Shown: piece after piece, positions 1 to 6,582 of the stretch
How the letters are laid out: each line of letters begins with the position of its first letter
Numbering within the stretch: position 1 is the stretch's first letter
Origin: Methanomassiliicoccaceae archaeon UBA537
GTDB lineage: Archaea; Thermoplasmatota; Thermoplasmata; Methanomassiliicoccales; Methanomethylophilaceae
DNA length: 6,848 nt
NCBI GenBank assembly: GCA_002504495.1
Contig: DATC01000122.1
Location: forward strand, 294-7,141
Direction of reading: 5' to 3'
Position numbers and translations under genes: made by a program
The notes under the pieces: model-generated
Database searches by the model: none
Told to the model about the DNA's origin: nothing
What the model saw: the letters and a program-made list of their open reading frames with translations, nothing else

Positions 1-531
1 CCTGGAGATGAGGTCGAGGTAGTCCTTCTTGGAGACGACATCGTCCTTGTTCTCGACGGCCGCGAGGTACATTCCGTAGTCGAAGGACAGGGGCAGCTCC
101 TTGGAGGGCTCCCTGAACTCGTTGACGGGCATGGCGACGGATCCGGGGATGTCTCCGTCGGGGAGGGTGGTGGCTCCGATTCCCACGAAGTCTCCCTCGG
201 TCACTCCGAGAGCGGTGGCATCGGCGGCGGAGGCCAGTCCGTAGGTGGCGGCCTCGGTGGAGATACGGACACCCTCGGTGGTGTAGGGACGTGCACCGAG
301 AGCGGTGAACACGTTGTCGTTCATGAACATCGCGGCGGTGATGTACTTTCCGAAGATGGGGTTGAAGTACCCGTTGTTGCCGTCGCCGTATCCGGCGTGG
401 CCCGCGGATTTCATGAACTTGCCGACGGCCGCGCCGTAGAAGTCCTCGATGAGGTCCTCCATGGCGTAGGGGGATTCGGGGTAGGTGGTACCCAGCTTCC
501 CGTTCTGATTGATGAATTGTCCTGAACTCAT
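1..531 (-). CDS. Major capsid protein, HK97-fold type, N-terminal 177 residues (3' end outside window)
   Basis: Probable major capsid protein, the subunit of the icosahedral shell. The ATG at 531 follows the scaffold stop by 9 bases, and the AAGG of AAGGCGATC (534-542), partly complementary to the 16S 3' end, lies 7 bases upstream. The frame is open to the window edge, so the gene is partial. Visible residues start MSSGQFINQNGKLG. A mostly helical N-terminal region (to about 50) contains FMKSAGHAG. Residues 50-110 carry aromatic/glycine-rich stretches (NNGYFNPIFGKYITAAMF, STEAATYGLA), then EFREPSKELPLSFDYGMYL (about 143-161), which resembles the long-arm/spine-helix region of such proteins. 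The main argument is position: last after portal, protease and scaffold, exactly where the capsid gene sits in caudovirus head operons. No catalytic motif exists to check. A decoration protein is the alternative, but is less likely given the sequence style. Confidence 0.8.
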   Translation of the reverse strand, partial: MSSGQFINQNGKLGTTYPESPYAMEDLIEDFYGAAVGKFMKSAGHAGYGDGNNGYFNPIFGKYITAAMFMNDNVFTALGARPYTTEGVRISTEAATYGLASAADATALGVTEGDFVGIGATTLPDGDIPGSVAMPVNEFREPSKELPLSFDYGMYLAAVENKDDVVSKKDYLDLISR

Positions 532-543
532 AGGATCGCCTTA
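532..543 (-). promoter_or_regulatory. Ribosome binding site of the capsid gene, overlapping the scaffold stop codon
   Basis: On the minus strand the scaffold stop TAA runs directly into GGCGATCCT and the capsid ATG. AAGGCGATC matches most of the archaeal/bacterial consensus GGAGGTGATC, with the AAGG core 7 bases from the start. Because the site includes the stop codon, ribosomes ending on scaffold could restart on the capsid gene, coupling their synthesis. Confidence 0.55.
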
Positions 544-2403
544 GAAGTCGTCTTTTGCCTTAAAAACGTTGTATCTCTCGATGTCGGCCAGGAGCATGTC
601 CATGGGGTCCTTTCCGATCTTGAAGGTGTGGTCTTGGGATTTGGCGATGCTCTTGGCTCCGTATTCCGGAGTGGAGATATCGCCGTTGACGGAGCACAGC
701 ACGCCGGGGCGTCCGCTCTTGGCTATGGCGGACATCTCCTTGAACGTCATGATGTGCTTGCCGTTGTCCTGAGCGGTCTTGGCCACGGGAACGGTCACGG
801 AGGACCTCTGTCCCGCACCCTCGCCGCGCTCCATCTGCGCGGAGGGCATCTCGACCTGCTTCGCGCTCCCCTCGTCGGAAGGCTCCTCTCCGGTGACCTC
901 CTTGATAGGCTGAGCGGTGGCGATGGACGTCGGGTCCTGATGGCCCTTCTGCCCGGTTCCGATCTCCTTGGCGGGCGTGACCTCGTCGGCGGGGACGGAA
1001 CCCTTCTCGGACGAGCCTCCGAAGTCGAAGTCCCTGATGCTTCTGGCGAGCCAGGAGTTGTCGGGGACCATGGTGGACTTGGCGATGTCGCAGTCCACCT
1101 CTCCTTCGGGATGCATGATGGCATCCTCGTCCACGGCCTTGGCCGCGCGGTCGTTGTACTGCTTCGCGATGGCCTCATGGCCGTCGTAGGGGTCGAGGCT
1201 CTTCAGCAGGAGACCGAGGTCTCCCTTGCCCTTCATGATGTCGGAGATGCTCGGGACGGACTTGCTGAGGGTGTCCTCGGGGTCCTTGAGCAGACCGTCG
1301 TCGGCATCTATCTTGGATGCTCCTTCTCCGAACAGCGCGTTGCTCGCGCCTTCGGAGCCTGCGCCGATGGCGCCCGCATCCTTCTCGATGCCCACGGTGT
1401 CTCCGCACTCGGCGGACTTCTTGATGTCGTCGTCCCCGTCATCGACCTTCTCCTCGGAAGGCTCCTTCTCCGGGGACTCCTCCGCAGGAGGCTCGTCGGA
1501 ACCCTCTGCGGGACCTGCCTCCGGTGCGGGCTCTCCCTCGTCTCCGAGGTCGGGGACCGCGTCCACGGGGGGCTCCGCGGGAACGTGGCCCTCCCCGCCT
1601 GCTCCGCCGTTGGCGAGAGCGTCGAATTCCGTCAGAAGGGACTTGATCTTGTCTCCCAGCTTTCCCAAGGAGGCGATCGATGCGCTGTCTCCGCGGTCCA
1701 CCGCGGATGCGAGAGCATCCTTGAGACTGTTGTTGAACACGGTCGTGATGTCCCCTCCTCCGATGTCGGCCTCGGGACCCTCGACTCCTTCGACCTCGCC
1801 CATGCCGGCGGGGCCCGCTTCGGGAGCCGCGTTCTGCGGACCCCCCAGCCCGAGGGACGCCATCAGCTCGTTGAAGGCCGCGTCGTCGTCCTCGGTCCAC
1901 TCATCGTCGTCGTCTTCCCCGTATCCCTCGTCGAGACCGTCGGCACCCTGCACGGGCGCGGCGGAATCCCCTGCCGGAGCTCCGGCTTCGGGAGGCATCT
2001 CCGGCATCCCCGCTTCGGGACCCGGGGCCCCCTCTGCGGGGGGCATATCGGGAGGCAACTCCTCTTTGTCTGCCATTGCATCACCTGCCAAATCCATGCC
2101 GGTACCGTCGGACTCCCCGCCCGGCAGACCTTCAGGGGGCATGCCTCCGGCATCGGGTCCCATAGGAGCTCCCCCCATGGGGTCCATGCCGGGTGCACCG
2201 CCCGCATCCGCGGCTCCGGCGTTGGCGGCATCGACCGCGGCGTCGTCTCCGAGGATGGAAGGCACTACCTGCGCGGTGCGCGACGCATCGATCCTGATCT
2301 CGTTGAGGGCAGCCAGCATGGTGTCCAGCTTCTCGGAGATCGAGGCTTTCTCGATGCGTGCGGAGTCCTTGCAGAACTGCTCCCACGCTTCATCGGTGTC
2401 CAT
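541..2403 (-). CDS. Very long acidic scaffold-like protein (620 aa)
   Basis: Probable internal scaffold for procapsid assembly, assigned by position between protease and capsid genes and by composition. Residues 1-50 look helical (EKLDTMLAALNEIRI). Residues 64-150 are low-complexity Gly/Pro/Met/Ala (MPP, GAP, GMP repeated). Residues 159-175 are an acidic run (YGEDDDDEWTEDDD). A short helical island at 218-265 contains FNNSLKDALASAVDRG and KIKSLLTEFDAL. Residues 265-328 are again Glu/Pro/Asp-rich. The last 290 residues are more mixed, with a compact basic/hydrophobic end (MTFKEMSAIAKSG, then DMLLADIERYNVF) that may bind the capsid subunit. At 620 aa it is far longer than familiar scaffolds such as lambda Nu3 or P22 gp8. 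Many KS dipeptides lie in the second half. The ATG at 2403 follows AGGT (2409-2412) by 5 bases. Alternatives are a scaffold-decoration fusion or another disordered internal head protein. Confidence 0.65.
   Translation of the reverse strand: MDTDEAWEQFCKDSARIEKASISEKLDTMLAALNEIRIDASRTAQVVPSILGDDAAVDAANAGAADAGGAPGMDPMGGAPMGPDAGGMPPEGLPGGESDGTGMDLAGDAMADKEELPPDMPPAEGAPGPEAGMPEMPPEAGAPAGDSAAPVQGADGLDEGYGEDDDDEWTEDDDAAFNELMASLGLGGPQNAAPEAGPAGMGEVEGVEGPEADIGGGDITTVFNNSLKDALASAVDRGDSASIASLGKLGDKIKSLLTEFDALANGGAGGEGHVPAEPPVDAVPDLGDEGEPAPEAGPAEGSDEPPAEESPEKEPSEEKVDDGDDDIKKSAECGDTVGIEKDAGAIGAGSEGASNALFGEGASKIDADDGLLKDPEDTLSKSVPSISDIMKGKGDLGLLLKSLDPYDGHEAIAKQYNDRAAKAVDEDAIMHPEGEVDCDIAKSTMVPDNSWLARSIRDFDFGGSSEKGSVPADEVTPAKEIGTGQKGHQDPTSIATAQPIKEVTGEEPSDEGSAKQVEMPSAQMERGEGAGQRSSVTVPVAKTAQDNGKHIMTFKEMSAIAKSGRPGVLCSVNGDISTPEYGAKSIAKSQDHTFKIGKDPMDMLLADIERYNVFKAKDDF
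1954..2214 (-). repeat. Gly/Pro/Met/Ala low-complexity segment within the scaffold gene
   Basis: Residues 64-150 of the scaffold-like protein are built from loosely repeated short units such as GGAPMGP, GGMPPEG, DMPPAEGAPGP and EMPPEAGAP. No hydrophobic core is possible here, so the segment is almost certainly disordered. The repeats are degenerate at DNA level, which argues for composition-driven drift rather than a recent tandem duplication. Confidence 0.6.
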
Positions 2404-2433
2404 AGTGTACCTGGCTCTTGATAGCGTGCTTCG

Positions 2434-2446
2434 TTTTTATAATATA
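2434..2446 (-). promoter_or_regulatory. Candidate archaeal TATA box upstream of the scaffold and capsid genes
   Basis: The minus strand reads GGGATATATTATAAAAACGA here, an AT-rich island in otherwise GC-rich sequence. It overlaps the last codons and stop of the upstream 133-aa gene. In archaea transcription starts about 25 bases past the TATA centre, which would fall near 2414-2417. That gives a leader of roughly 11-14 bases before the scaffold ATG at 2403, just enough to include the AGGT site at 2409-2412. An internal promoter would raise scaffold and capsid output over portal and protease. No purine-rich BRE is obvious upstream, so the call is tentative. Confidence 0.45.
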
Positions 2447-2838
2447 TCCCCTGTCTTGCCGTCCCAGCCCTCCGGTGCGATGATTATACGCGCATCGACG
2501 AACAGCGGATAGCGTTCGAAGACGTCCTCTCCGTTCCTGTCCGTATAGCGCATGACGACATCCAGCCAGCCTGCGGGGCGGCCCCATACGAAGCCCTTCC
2601 TGCCGTCGAGGTCGCGGGTGCCCATGCGCAGGAGCATCTCCTCCGACTCGTAGGTGTAGTCGGCCTCGTTCTCCACATAGGCCTCCTGGGCCTCCTCGGA
2701 CGCCTCCTCGGGAAGGCTGTCGGGCATCATCGCGTATTCCGGGATGACGTCGACGAAGGTATCGACGAACTCGTCCCAGCAGAAGCGGTTCCTGTAGAAC
2801 CAGATGAGATCGTTATGCCGCTGTGAATCTCCATCCAT
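2437..2838 (-). CDS. Unrecognised 133-aa protein of the head operon
   Basis: I do not recognise this protein. The frame opens further upstream, but the better start is the ATG at 2838, preceded by GGAGAGGG (2845-2852) with GAGGG 6 bases away; the extra N-terminal residues would lie inside the protease gene. With this start it overlaps the protease end by 26 bases. The protein begins MDGDSQRHNDLIWFYRNRF, rich in aromatic residues. A strongly acidic helical stretch follows (about 44-70, PEEASEEAQEAYVENEADY). The C-terminal half alternates likely strands and turns (GWLDVVMRYTDRNGED, then FERYPLFVDARIII), suggesting a small beta domain. It has no signal peptide, membrane segment or cysteine cluster. 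Its place between protease and scaffold suggests a head role such as a minor capsid, decoration or protease-partner protein, but this is only context. Confidence 0.75.
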   Translation of the reverse strand: MDGDSQRHNDLIWFYRNRFCWDEFVDTFVDVIPEYAMMPDSLPEEASEEAQEAYVENEADYTYESEEMLLRMGTRDLDGRKGFVWGRPAGWLDVVMRYTDRNGEDVFERYPLFVDARIIIAPEGWDGKTGDIL

Positions 2839-3814
2839 GTCCGTCCCTCTCCAGCAGACCCAGCCCGTAAAGGCGGTCGAACGTTCCGCGGTCCAGATCC
2901 AGCACCCTTCCGTCGGGCGTCGCCTGTCCTGCATCGTACGCCTTCCTGAACTCGTTCTCCAGCGTCTGTCCGCGGGGATACAGGAACGCCGTGCCGTTCT
3001 TCCACATGCCGACGGCGTCCAGGCTCTTCAGGAACGGTCTCGTGGATTCGAACATGCTCGACGATATCCCCCCGACCTCCACGTGGTCGCTCCTGGCATG
3101 CGCCTCTATGCCTCTGTCGCGGAGGGCCTTCCTGAGGCCCAGCACGGGGCAGGTGGTGTAGTCGCGGTGGATCTCGTAGGAGTCCACGCCCAGCACCACG
3201 TCCTCCGAGGACTTCTTCAGACGCGCCTTCTCGTTGCACCACGTCATCTTGGCGTGCCTGTTGGACGGCACCCTGCAGAGGGATATCTCCAGGAGCTGCC
3301 TGACGTCGCGCTTCACATAGCCCCCCTTCTTGTCGCACTGGTAGCGGCCCTTTCCCGCCTCCCCCGCGATGCTGACGTTGTTGAACCCCTTGACGAAGGC
3401 CTGTCTCGCCGCGTCGTAGACCTCGTCCCCTCCGAAGACGTTCCCCCACATGCGGACCGCGGGCTTCCCCTCGACCTCGCACGGCTCCATATCCCAGCAG
3501 GCCCCGATGTTGTAGTTCCCGTGGTTGTCCTGCAGGTTGCCTCCGGCGCGGATGTAGTCGTCGGCGTGCTTCACGATGGACTCCACGTCGATGACCTCCC
3601 CGTCGTTGTCCACGTCCTCCACGGACGCTATGGCGCTGAAGGAGAAGCTGGACGGAAGGTCCTTGCACGCCTTCCACGCCTTCTTGCGGGCATCCAGGAC
3701 CTCCTTCTCGGTATGCGGGTCGGACTCGTTGTAGGCCTCCATCCATTTCTTCGAATCCTCGTCGTCCAGAGCCATCCTCACCTGGGTGGGCAGCTCCTCT
3801 ATGCTCGTGTACAT
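2813..3814 (-). CDS. Prohead (head maturation) protease with N-terminal ChaB-like domain, 333 aa
   Basis: Likely serine protease that matures the procapsid by cleaving scaffold and capsid protein. Residues 1-54 resemble ChaB: YTSIEELPTQVRMAL, then KKWMEAYNE and ARKKAWKACKDLP match that family's LP..V...L, ..A(F/Y)N and late AW pattern. Residues about 56-190 follow the HK97/XkdF-type prohead protease plan: opening strand FSFSAIASVEDVDNDGEVID, His98 in DNHGN, Ser148 in FNNVSIAGE, and the closing EISLCRVPSNRHA (Glu176 onward). His98 and Ser148 are the probable catalytic pair. Residues about 200-333 form an extension I cannot place, ending in a winged-helix-like run (RLYGLGLLERDGHGWRF). Start: GGAGG at 3822-3826, 7 bases before the ATG; the previous gene ends 2 bases upstream. 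Substrates are inferred from the neighbouring scaffold and capsid genes. Confidence 0.85.
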   Translation of the reverse strand: MYTSIEELPTQVRMALDDEDSKKWMEAYNESDPHTEKEVLDARKKAWKACKDLPSSFSFSAIASVEDVDNDGEVIDVESIVKHADDYIRAGGNLQDNHGNYNIGACWDMEPCEVEGKPAVRMWGNVFGGDEVYDAARQAFVKGFNNVSIAGEAGKGRYQCDKKGGYVKRDVRQLLEISLCRVPSNRHAKMTWCNEKARLKKSSEDVVLGVDSYEIHRDYTTCPVLGLRKALRDRGIEAHARSDHVEVGGISSSMFESTRPFLKSLDAVGMWKNGTAFLYPRGQTLENEFRKAYDAGQATPDGRVLDLDRGTFDRLYGLGLLERDGHGWRFTAA

Positions 3815-3816
3815 CT

Positions 3817-4236
3817 CTATGCCTCCGCTCTGAGACTGTATGTCTTATGCCCGGGCTTGCCGGTGCATTCGATCTCGTGCATGACGTCCAGGGCCATCTG
3901 GACCTCGTATCTCGTGAACCCGGTGGCCTCCACGAGGGCCATCAGGGTGGACGGGCTCTGTATGGTGGAGCGGACCGCGTCCTTGCACTCCTCCGACACC
4001 GCGCACCATTTGGAGCCTATCTCCTCGTAGAGCAGGCGCTTCTCCTCGGGAGTCCCGTTGAGACGCACCGCCGACGGAGCACGTTCCCACTCCACCAGGG
4101 GGGTGTCCACCGACGCTATGATGCTCTGCACCGATCTGGGGAGCATGTTGAGCCTCCACGCCAGCTCCCTGATGGTCACGAATCCCTCCTCTCCGCACAG
4201 TTCCTGCCACACCTTGAAATCGTTCCTGTTCATCAT
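3817..4236 (-). CDS. Tandem winged-helix / helix-turn-helix protein, 139 aa
   Basis: Small protein with two apparent winged-helix units. The first (about 5-62) has FKVWQELCGE, then TIRELAWRLNMLPRSVQSIIAS as helix-turn-helix, and a hairpin-like PLVEWERAPSAVRLN. The second (about 82-139) has CKDAVRSTIQ, then TLMALVEATGFTRYEVQMALDVM and the hairpin ECTGKPGHKTYSL. Such folds usually bind DNA, so it may regulate the operon or touch viral DNA in packaging; neither is shown. Two ATG codons are adjacent: 4236 overlaps the upstream stop as ATGA, while 4233 lies 7 bases from the GAGGT at 4241-4245, a more usual spacing. Either gives almost the same protein. It ends in TAG, the only amber stop among the complete genes here; in-frame readthrough would meet a second TAG after five codons, so a longer product is unlikely. 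A neck protein that uses a winged-helix fold structurally is an alternative. Confidence 0.75.
   Translation of the reverse strand: MMNRNDFKVWQELCGEEGFVTIRELAWRLNMLPRSVQSIIASVDTPLVEWERAPSAVRLNGTPEEKRLLYEEIGSKWCAVSEECKDAVRSTIQSPSTLMALVEATGFTRYEVQMALDVMHEIECTGKPGHKTYSLRAEA
3822..3826 (-). promoter_or_regulatory. Strong ribosome binding site of the protease gene
   Basis: GGAGG on the minus strand lies 7 bases before the protease ATG and inside the last codons of the winged-helix gene. It fixes the start at 3814 and supports the ChaB-like segment being part of the protein. Confidence 0.65.
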
Positions 4237-4865
4237 CGGTACCTCGGACGCCTCGCCTGCCTGCCTTCGATTCCCATGTTCATGTTCTCCTTCTTCCAGA
4301 GGTTCTTGTCCGTGTAGGACGGGTCCTTCGTGCCCTCTATCGTGCACTCCGATGCGGGCATGGCCCTGATGCTCTCCGCCAGGGTCCCCTCCCTCGGCTC
4401 CCCTGCTTCGTTGACGGCGGAGCTGTAATCCTCGACATAGCGCTTCGCGTTCTCGGCGATGCGCTTCGCCACATCCTCCACCGTAGGCGGGAACGTGTCC
4501 CATTCCGCTTCGACATCGAGGATGTCGAGGGTCCTGTACAGCGCGGGACGCATGAAAGGATTGGGCATCGCACCGTGCTCCATGACCATGCTGTACACCT
4601 TGTCCGCATAGGCTTCGGAATAGCCTCTGGCGGCGGCCCAGTCCCTGAACTTCTCCCTGGTGAGGGTGATCTTCGGATTCTTGACTCCCATGGGTCCGCG
4701 CTTGGTGTGGTCCGCAGGCCTGGTGCCGAACTCCACGTATGCGGCGTACGGAGCATCGGCCACCACGACCCATTCGTCCAGCAGGCCCATCTCCTCCAGA
4801 CGCTCCTTCAGAGCCTTCTCGATCTCGTCACGGAGCCGTGCCTCGTCGATGACCACCTCGCTCAT
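4233..4865 (-). CDS. HK97-gp10-like neck / tail-completion protein, 210 aa
   Basis: Probable head-tail joining protein of the HK97 gp10 type. The hallmark is VVVADAPYAAYVEFGTRP (about 33-50), matching the family's YA.YVE.GT signature, followed by PNPFMRPALYRTL (101-113), matching its PF..PA helix. The family's other hallmark, a helix followed by a G-L-x-x-SI segment, normally comes first; here it seems to come last, as VAKRIAENAKRYVEDY (132-147) then EGTLAESIRAMP (159-170). The basic tail ends in RRPRYR. The ATG at 4865 overlaps the portal stop as ATGA, with GGGAG at 4872-4876, 6 bases upstream; its stop overlaps the next gene the same way, so all three are likely translationally coupled. Family members are often shorter than 210 aa, in line with the extra N-terminal helix and tail. 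Confidence 0.75.
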   Translation of the reverse strand: MSEVVIDEARLRDEIEKALKERLEEMGLLDEWVVVADAPYAAYVEFGTRPADHTKRGPMGVKNPKITLTREKFRDWAAARGYSEAYADKVYSMVMEHGAMPNPFMRPALYRTLDILDVEAEWDTFPPTVEDVAKRIAENAKRYVEDYSSAVNEAGEPREGTLAESIRAMPASECTIEGTKDPSYTDKNLWKKENMNMGIEGRQARRPRYR

Positions 4866-6577
4866 TCCATGCTCCCGTCGGCCTCCCTCTTGGAGAGGTC
4901 CACCTCGTCCTCGGCATCGCCTATCTCCTCGTCCTCTCTGCGGGCGGTGCCCTTCTCGGGAGGCCCGTCTCCGTCCCCGGGCATCATCCCTCCGTCGGCG
5001 ATAGGCTGCTGGGCCATCTGCGCCTGCATCTTCGCCTGCGCCTCCTGCTCCTTGCGCTGGATCTGGTCGATGGGCTCCTCGGAGTACCTGAACTCGCCGT
5101 CCACGTAGCGGATGTCGAATCCGAGGGACTTCATCATCTGGGCCTCCTGCATCTTGTCCATCCTGCGCTTGGCGTCGGTGTACGCCTTGGACGGCCTGTT
5201 GACCCTCAGCTGCCAGTCGGTTATCTTCGGGAACCAGCTGAGTATCCAGTCGCACAGCCTGTCGATGAAGTTGTACTTGTCCATCAGATAGCGGTCCATG
5301 ACGGTGATCTGCTGGGACTCGTTGTTCATCCCCCCGGAGGCCTCCACGTCTCCTGCGAACAGGTTGGGGAGCCCTCCGTGGGCGCACAGCCTGTTCCTGA
5401 TGTCGTCCTTGACCTGCAGGGCCTGCGAGGCGTCGTCGGTGCCCAGCTCCAGTGTCTGGGCCTTCATCTCCGCCGTCCCCGGGATCTGGGGAGGAGTGCA
5501 GATGATGGGGATGGAGTTCGTATTGGTGGACAGCACGTCCTGCACGCCCTTGGCCATGGACTCCGCATCCTGCTCGTTGAACCCGGGCAGGATGACGATC
5601 TTCCTGACGTACCCGAACTTATATCTGGACAGGAAGTGCTTCTCCAGATAGTGGTAGGTGAGGAGGTCGTCCTCTATATCGAACCACGTGGGGATGCCGT
5701 ATGTGAGGGAGGGTCTGAACCAGTGGTCCTGATAGACCTCCTCCTGGGTGTACAGCCAGTACTGCCCGTTGCCTCCGGGGGACTCTCCGATCTGCCAGTA
5801 GGCGGGGTATATCTCCTTGCCCTCCTGCGACAGCTCGTAGAGCTTCTCCTCGTCCGTGTCGATGTCGATCTTGCTGCATCTGTCCTCGCGGATGAAGCCG
5901 TAGGTGGTCCCCGGCTTCCCGGTCCTGTCGAACAGGCACATGACGTACTCGGGAGCCTCGGCGATGAACTCCAGGGGGTAGGCCCTCTCCAATCTCCCGG
6001 TGTCCTTGTCTATGAGGTCCCCGGTGACGCACAGGATATACGCCTGATTGTTGAGATACTGCGACTCCGCATAGGACCTCATGACCTCCTTGAGCGTCTG
6101 TCCGTTGTCGTTGGCCTCCTCCATGAAGCTCTTGCCGTTCGGACGGACGAAGTACGCCTGCTGGCTCCAGTCCGGTCTCCTGAGCCTCGCGGAGCCGCAC
6201 TGGGGGCACCTGTCGATCTCGGTCTGGGACTCGTACCCGCAGTCCTCGCATTTCTTGTCGAACTTCGGCACGAGGCTCAGGTCGTGCCTGAACAGCTCCG
6301 TGGTCGCACGGGTGCAGATGGTGGACAGCACCGAGACCTCGCGCCTGTACCAGTTCATCAGGGTGTACATCATCCAGAAATTGGACTGCTCCGCGACGCG
6401 GTAGTACTGGTTGGTCGGACGCTCGGCGTTGGCCACGGCCACGTTGATGCGTTTGAACTCGTCCTGTCTGCCGATGACGTCTTCCGTCCCCGCTCCCATC
6501 TGGAACAGCGTGATCGGGGGAAGGCTCTGCTGCATGGATGGCGCCGCAGGCACCGATGCGCTTCCGATTATCCTCAT
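4862..6577 (-). CDS. Portal protein, 571 aa, with zinc-ribbon-like insertion
   Basis: Portal, the dodecameric ring at one capsid vertex through which terminase pumps DNA. Length and layout fit: an N-terminal region with NFWMMYTLMNWYRREVSVLSTI (66-87); a middle part rich in aromatics; IPTWFDIEDDLLTYHYLEKHF (295-315); a probable crown/stem region; and the C-terminal signature RNRLCAHGGLPNLFAGD (394-410), then MNNESQQITVMDRYLMDKYNFID (417-439). Residues 110-127 hold CEDC and CPQC separated by ten residues, a treble-clef or zinc-ribbon pattern not standard in portals. The tail from about 500 is Gln/Glu-rich (QRKEQEAQAKMQAQMAQQ), then Gly/Pro and acidic, probably flexible. GAGGTG (6583-6588) is 5 bases before the ATG. 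It follows the terminase stop by 27 bases and overlaps the neck gene by 4 bases. Confidence 0.9.
   Translation of the reverse strand: MRIIGSASVPAAPSMQQSLPPITLFQMGAGTEDVIGRQDEFKRINVAVANAERPTNQYYRVAEQSNFWMMYTLMNWYRREVSVLSTICTRATTELFRHDLSLVPKFDKKCEDCGYESQTEIDRCPQCGSARLRRPDWSQQAYFVRPNGKSFMEEANDNGQTLKEVMRSYAESQYLNNQAYILCVTGDLIDKDTGRLERAYPLEFIAEAPEYVMCLFDRTGKPGTTYGFIREDRCSKIDIDTDEEKLYELSQEGKEIYPAYWQIGESPGGNGQYWLYTQEEVYQDHWFRPSLTYGIPTWFDIEDDLLTYHYLEKHFLSRYKFGYVRKIVILPGFNEQDAESMAKGVQDVLSTNTNSIPIICTPPQIPGTAEMKAQTLELGTDDASQALQVKDDIRNRLCAHGGLPNLFAGDVEASGGMNNESQQITVMDRYLMDKYNFIDRLCDWILSWFPKITDWQLRVNRPSKAYTDAKRRMDKMQEAQMMKSLGFDIRYVDGEFRYSEEPIDQIQRKEQEAQAKMQAQMAQQPIADGGMMPGDGDGPPEKGTARREDEEIGDAEDEVDLSKREADGSME
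6197..6250 (-). other. Zinc-ribbon-like four-cysteine motif in the portal
   Basis: Residues Cys110, Cys113, Cys124 and Cys127 form C-x2-C-x10-C-x2-C, read as CEDCGYESQTEIDRCPQC. This is the classic spacing of a small structural zinc knuckle pair. It sits between the N-terminal helix region and WSQQAYFVRP, so it looks like a surface insertion rather than part of the conserved core. Confidence 0.75.
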
Positions 6578-6582
6578 ATAGA

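Noticed and set aside
628..2421. Long plus-strand open frame of 597 codons opposite the scaffold gene
   Set aside because: It mirrors the GC-rich, acidic scaffold codons; its protein is low-complexity Gly/Leu/Arg/Val with no motif, and all other genes run on the minus strand.
1226..2512. Plus-strand 428-codon open frame, Ser/Pro/Ala-rich
   Set aside because: Second shadow of the same scaffold codons; composition follows directly from complementing Gly/Ala/Asp/Glu codons.
3799..3819. Amber stop of the winged-helix gene as a pyrrolysine codon (a methanogen possibility)
   Set aside because: Reading through gives five codons and then another TAG, then TGA shortly after; no conserved extension is seen.
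4866..5387. Upstream extension of the neck-protein frame
   Set aside because: It lies wholly within the portal gene and encodes Arg/Gly-rich sequence; the ATG at 4865 has its own GGGAG site and the ATGA overlap.
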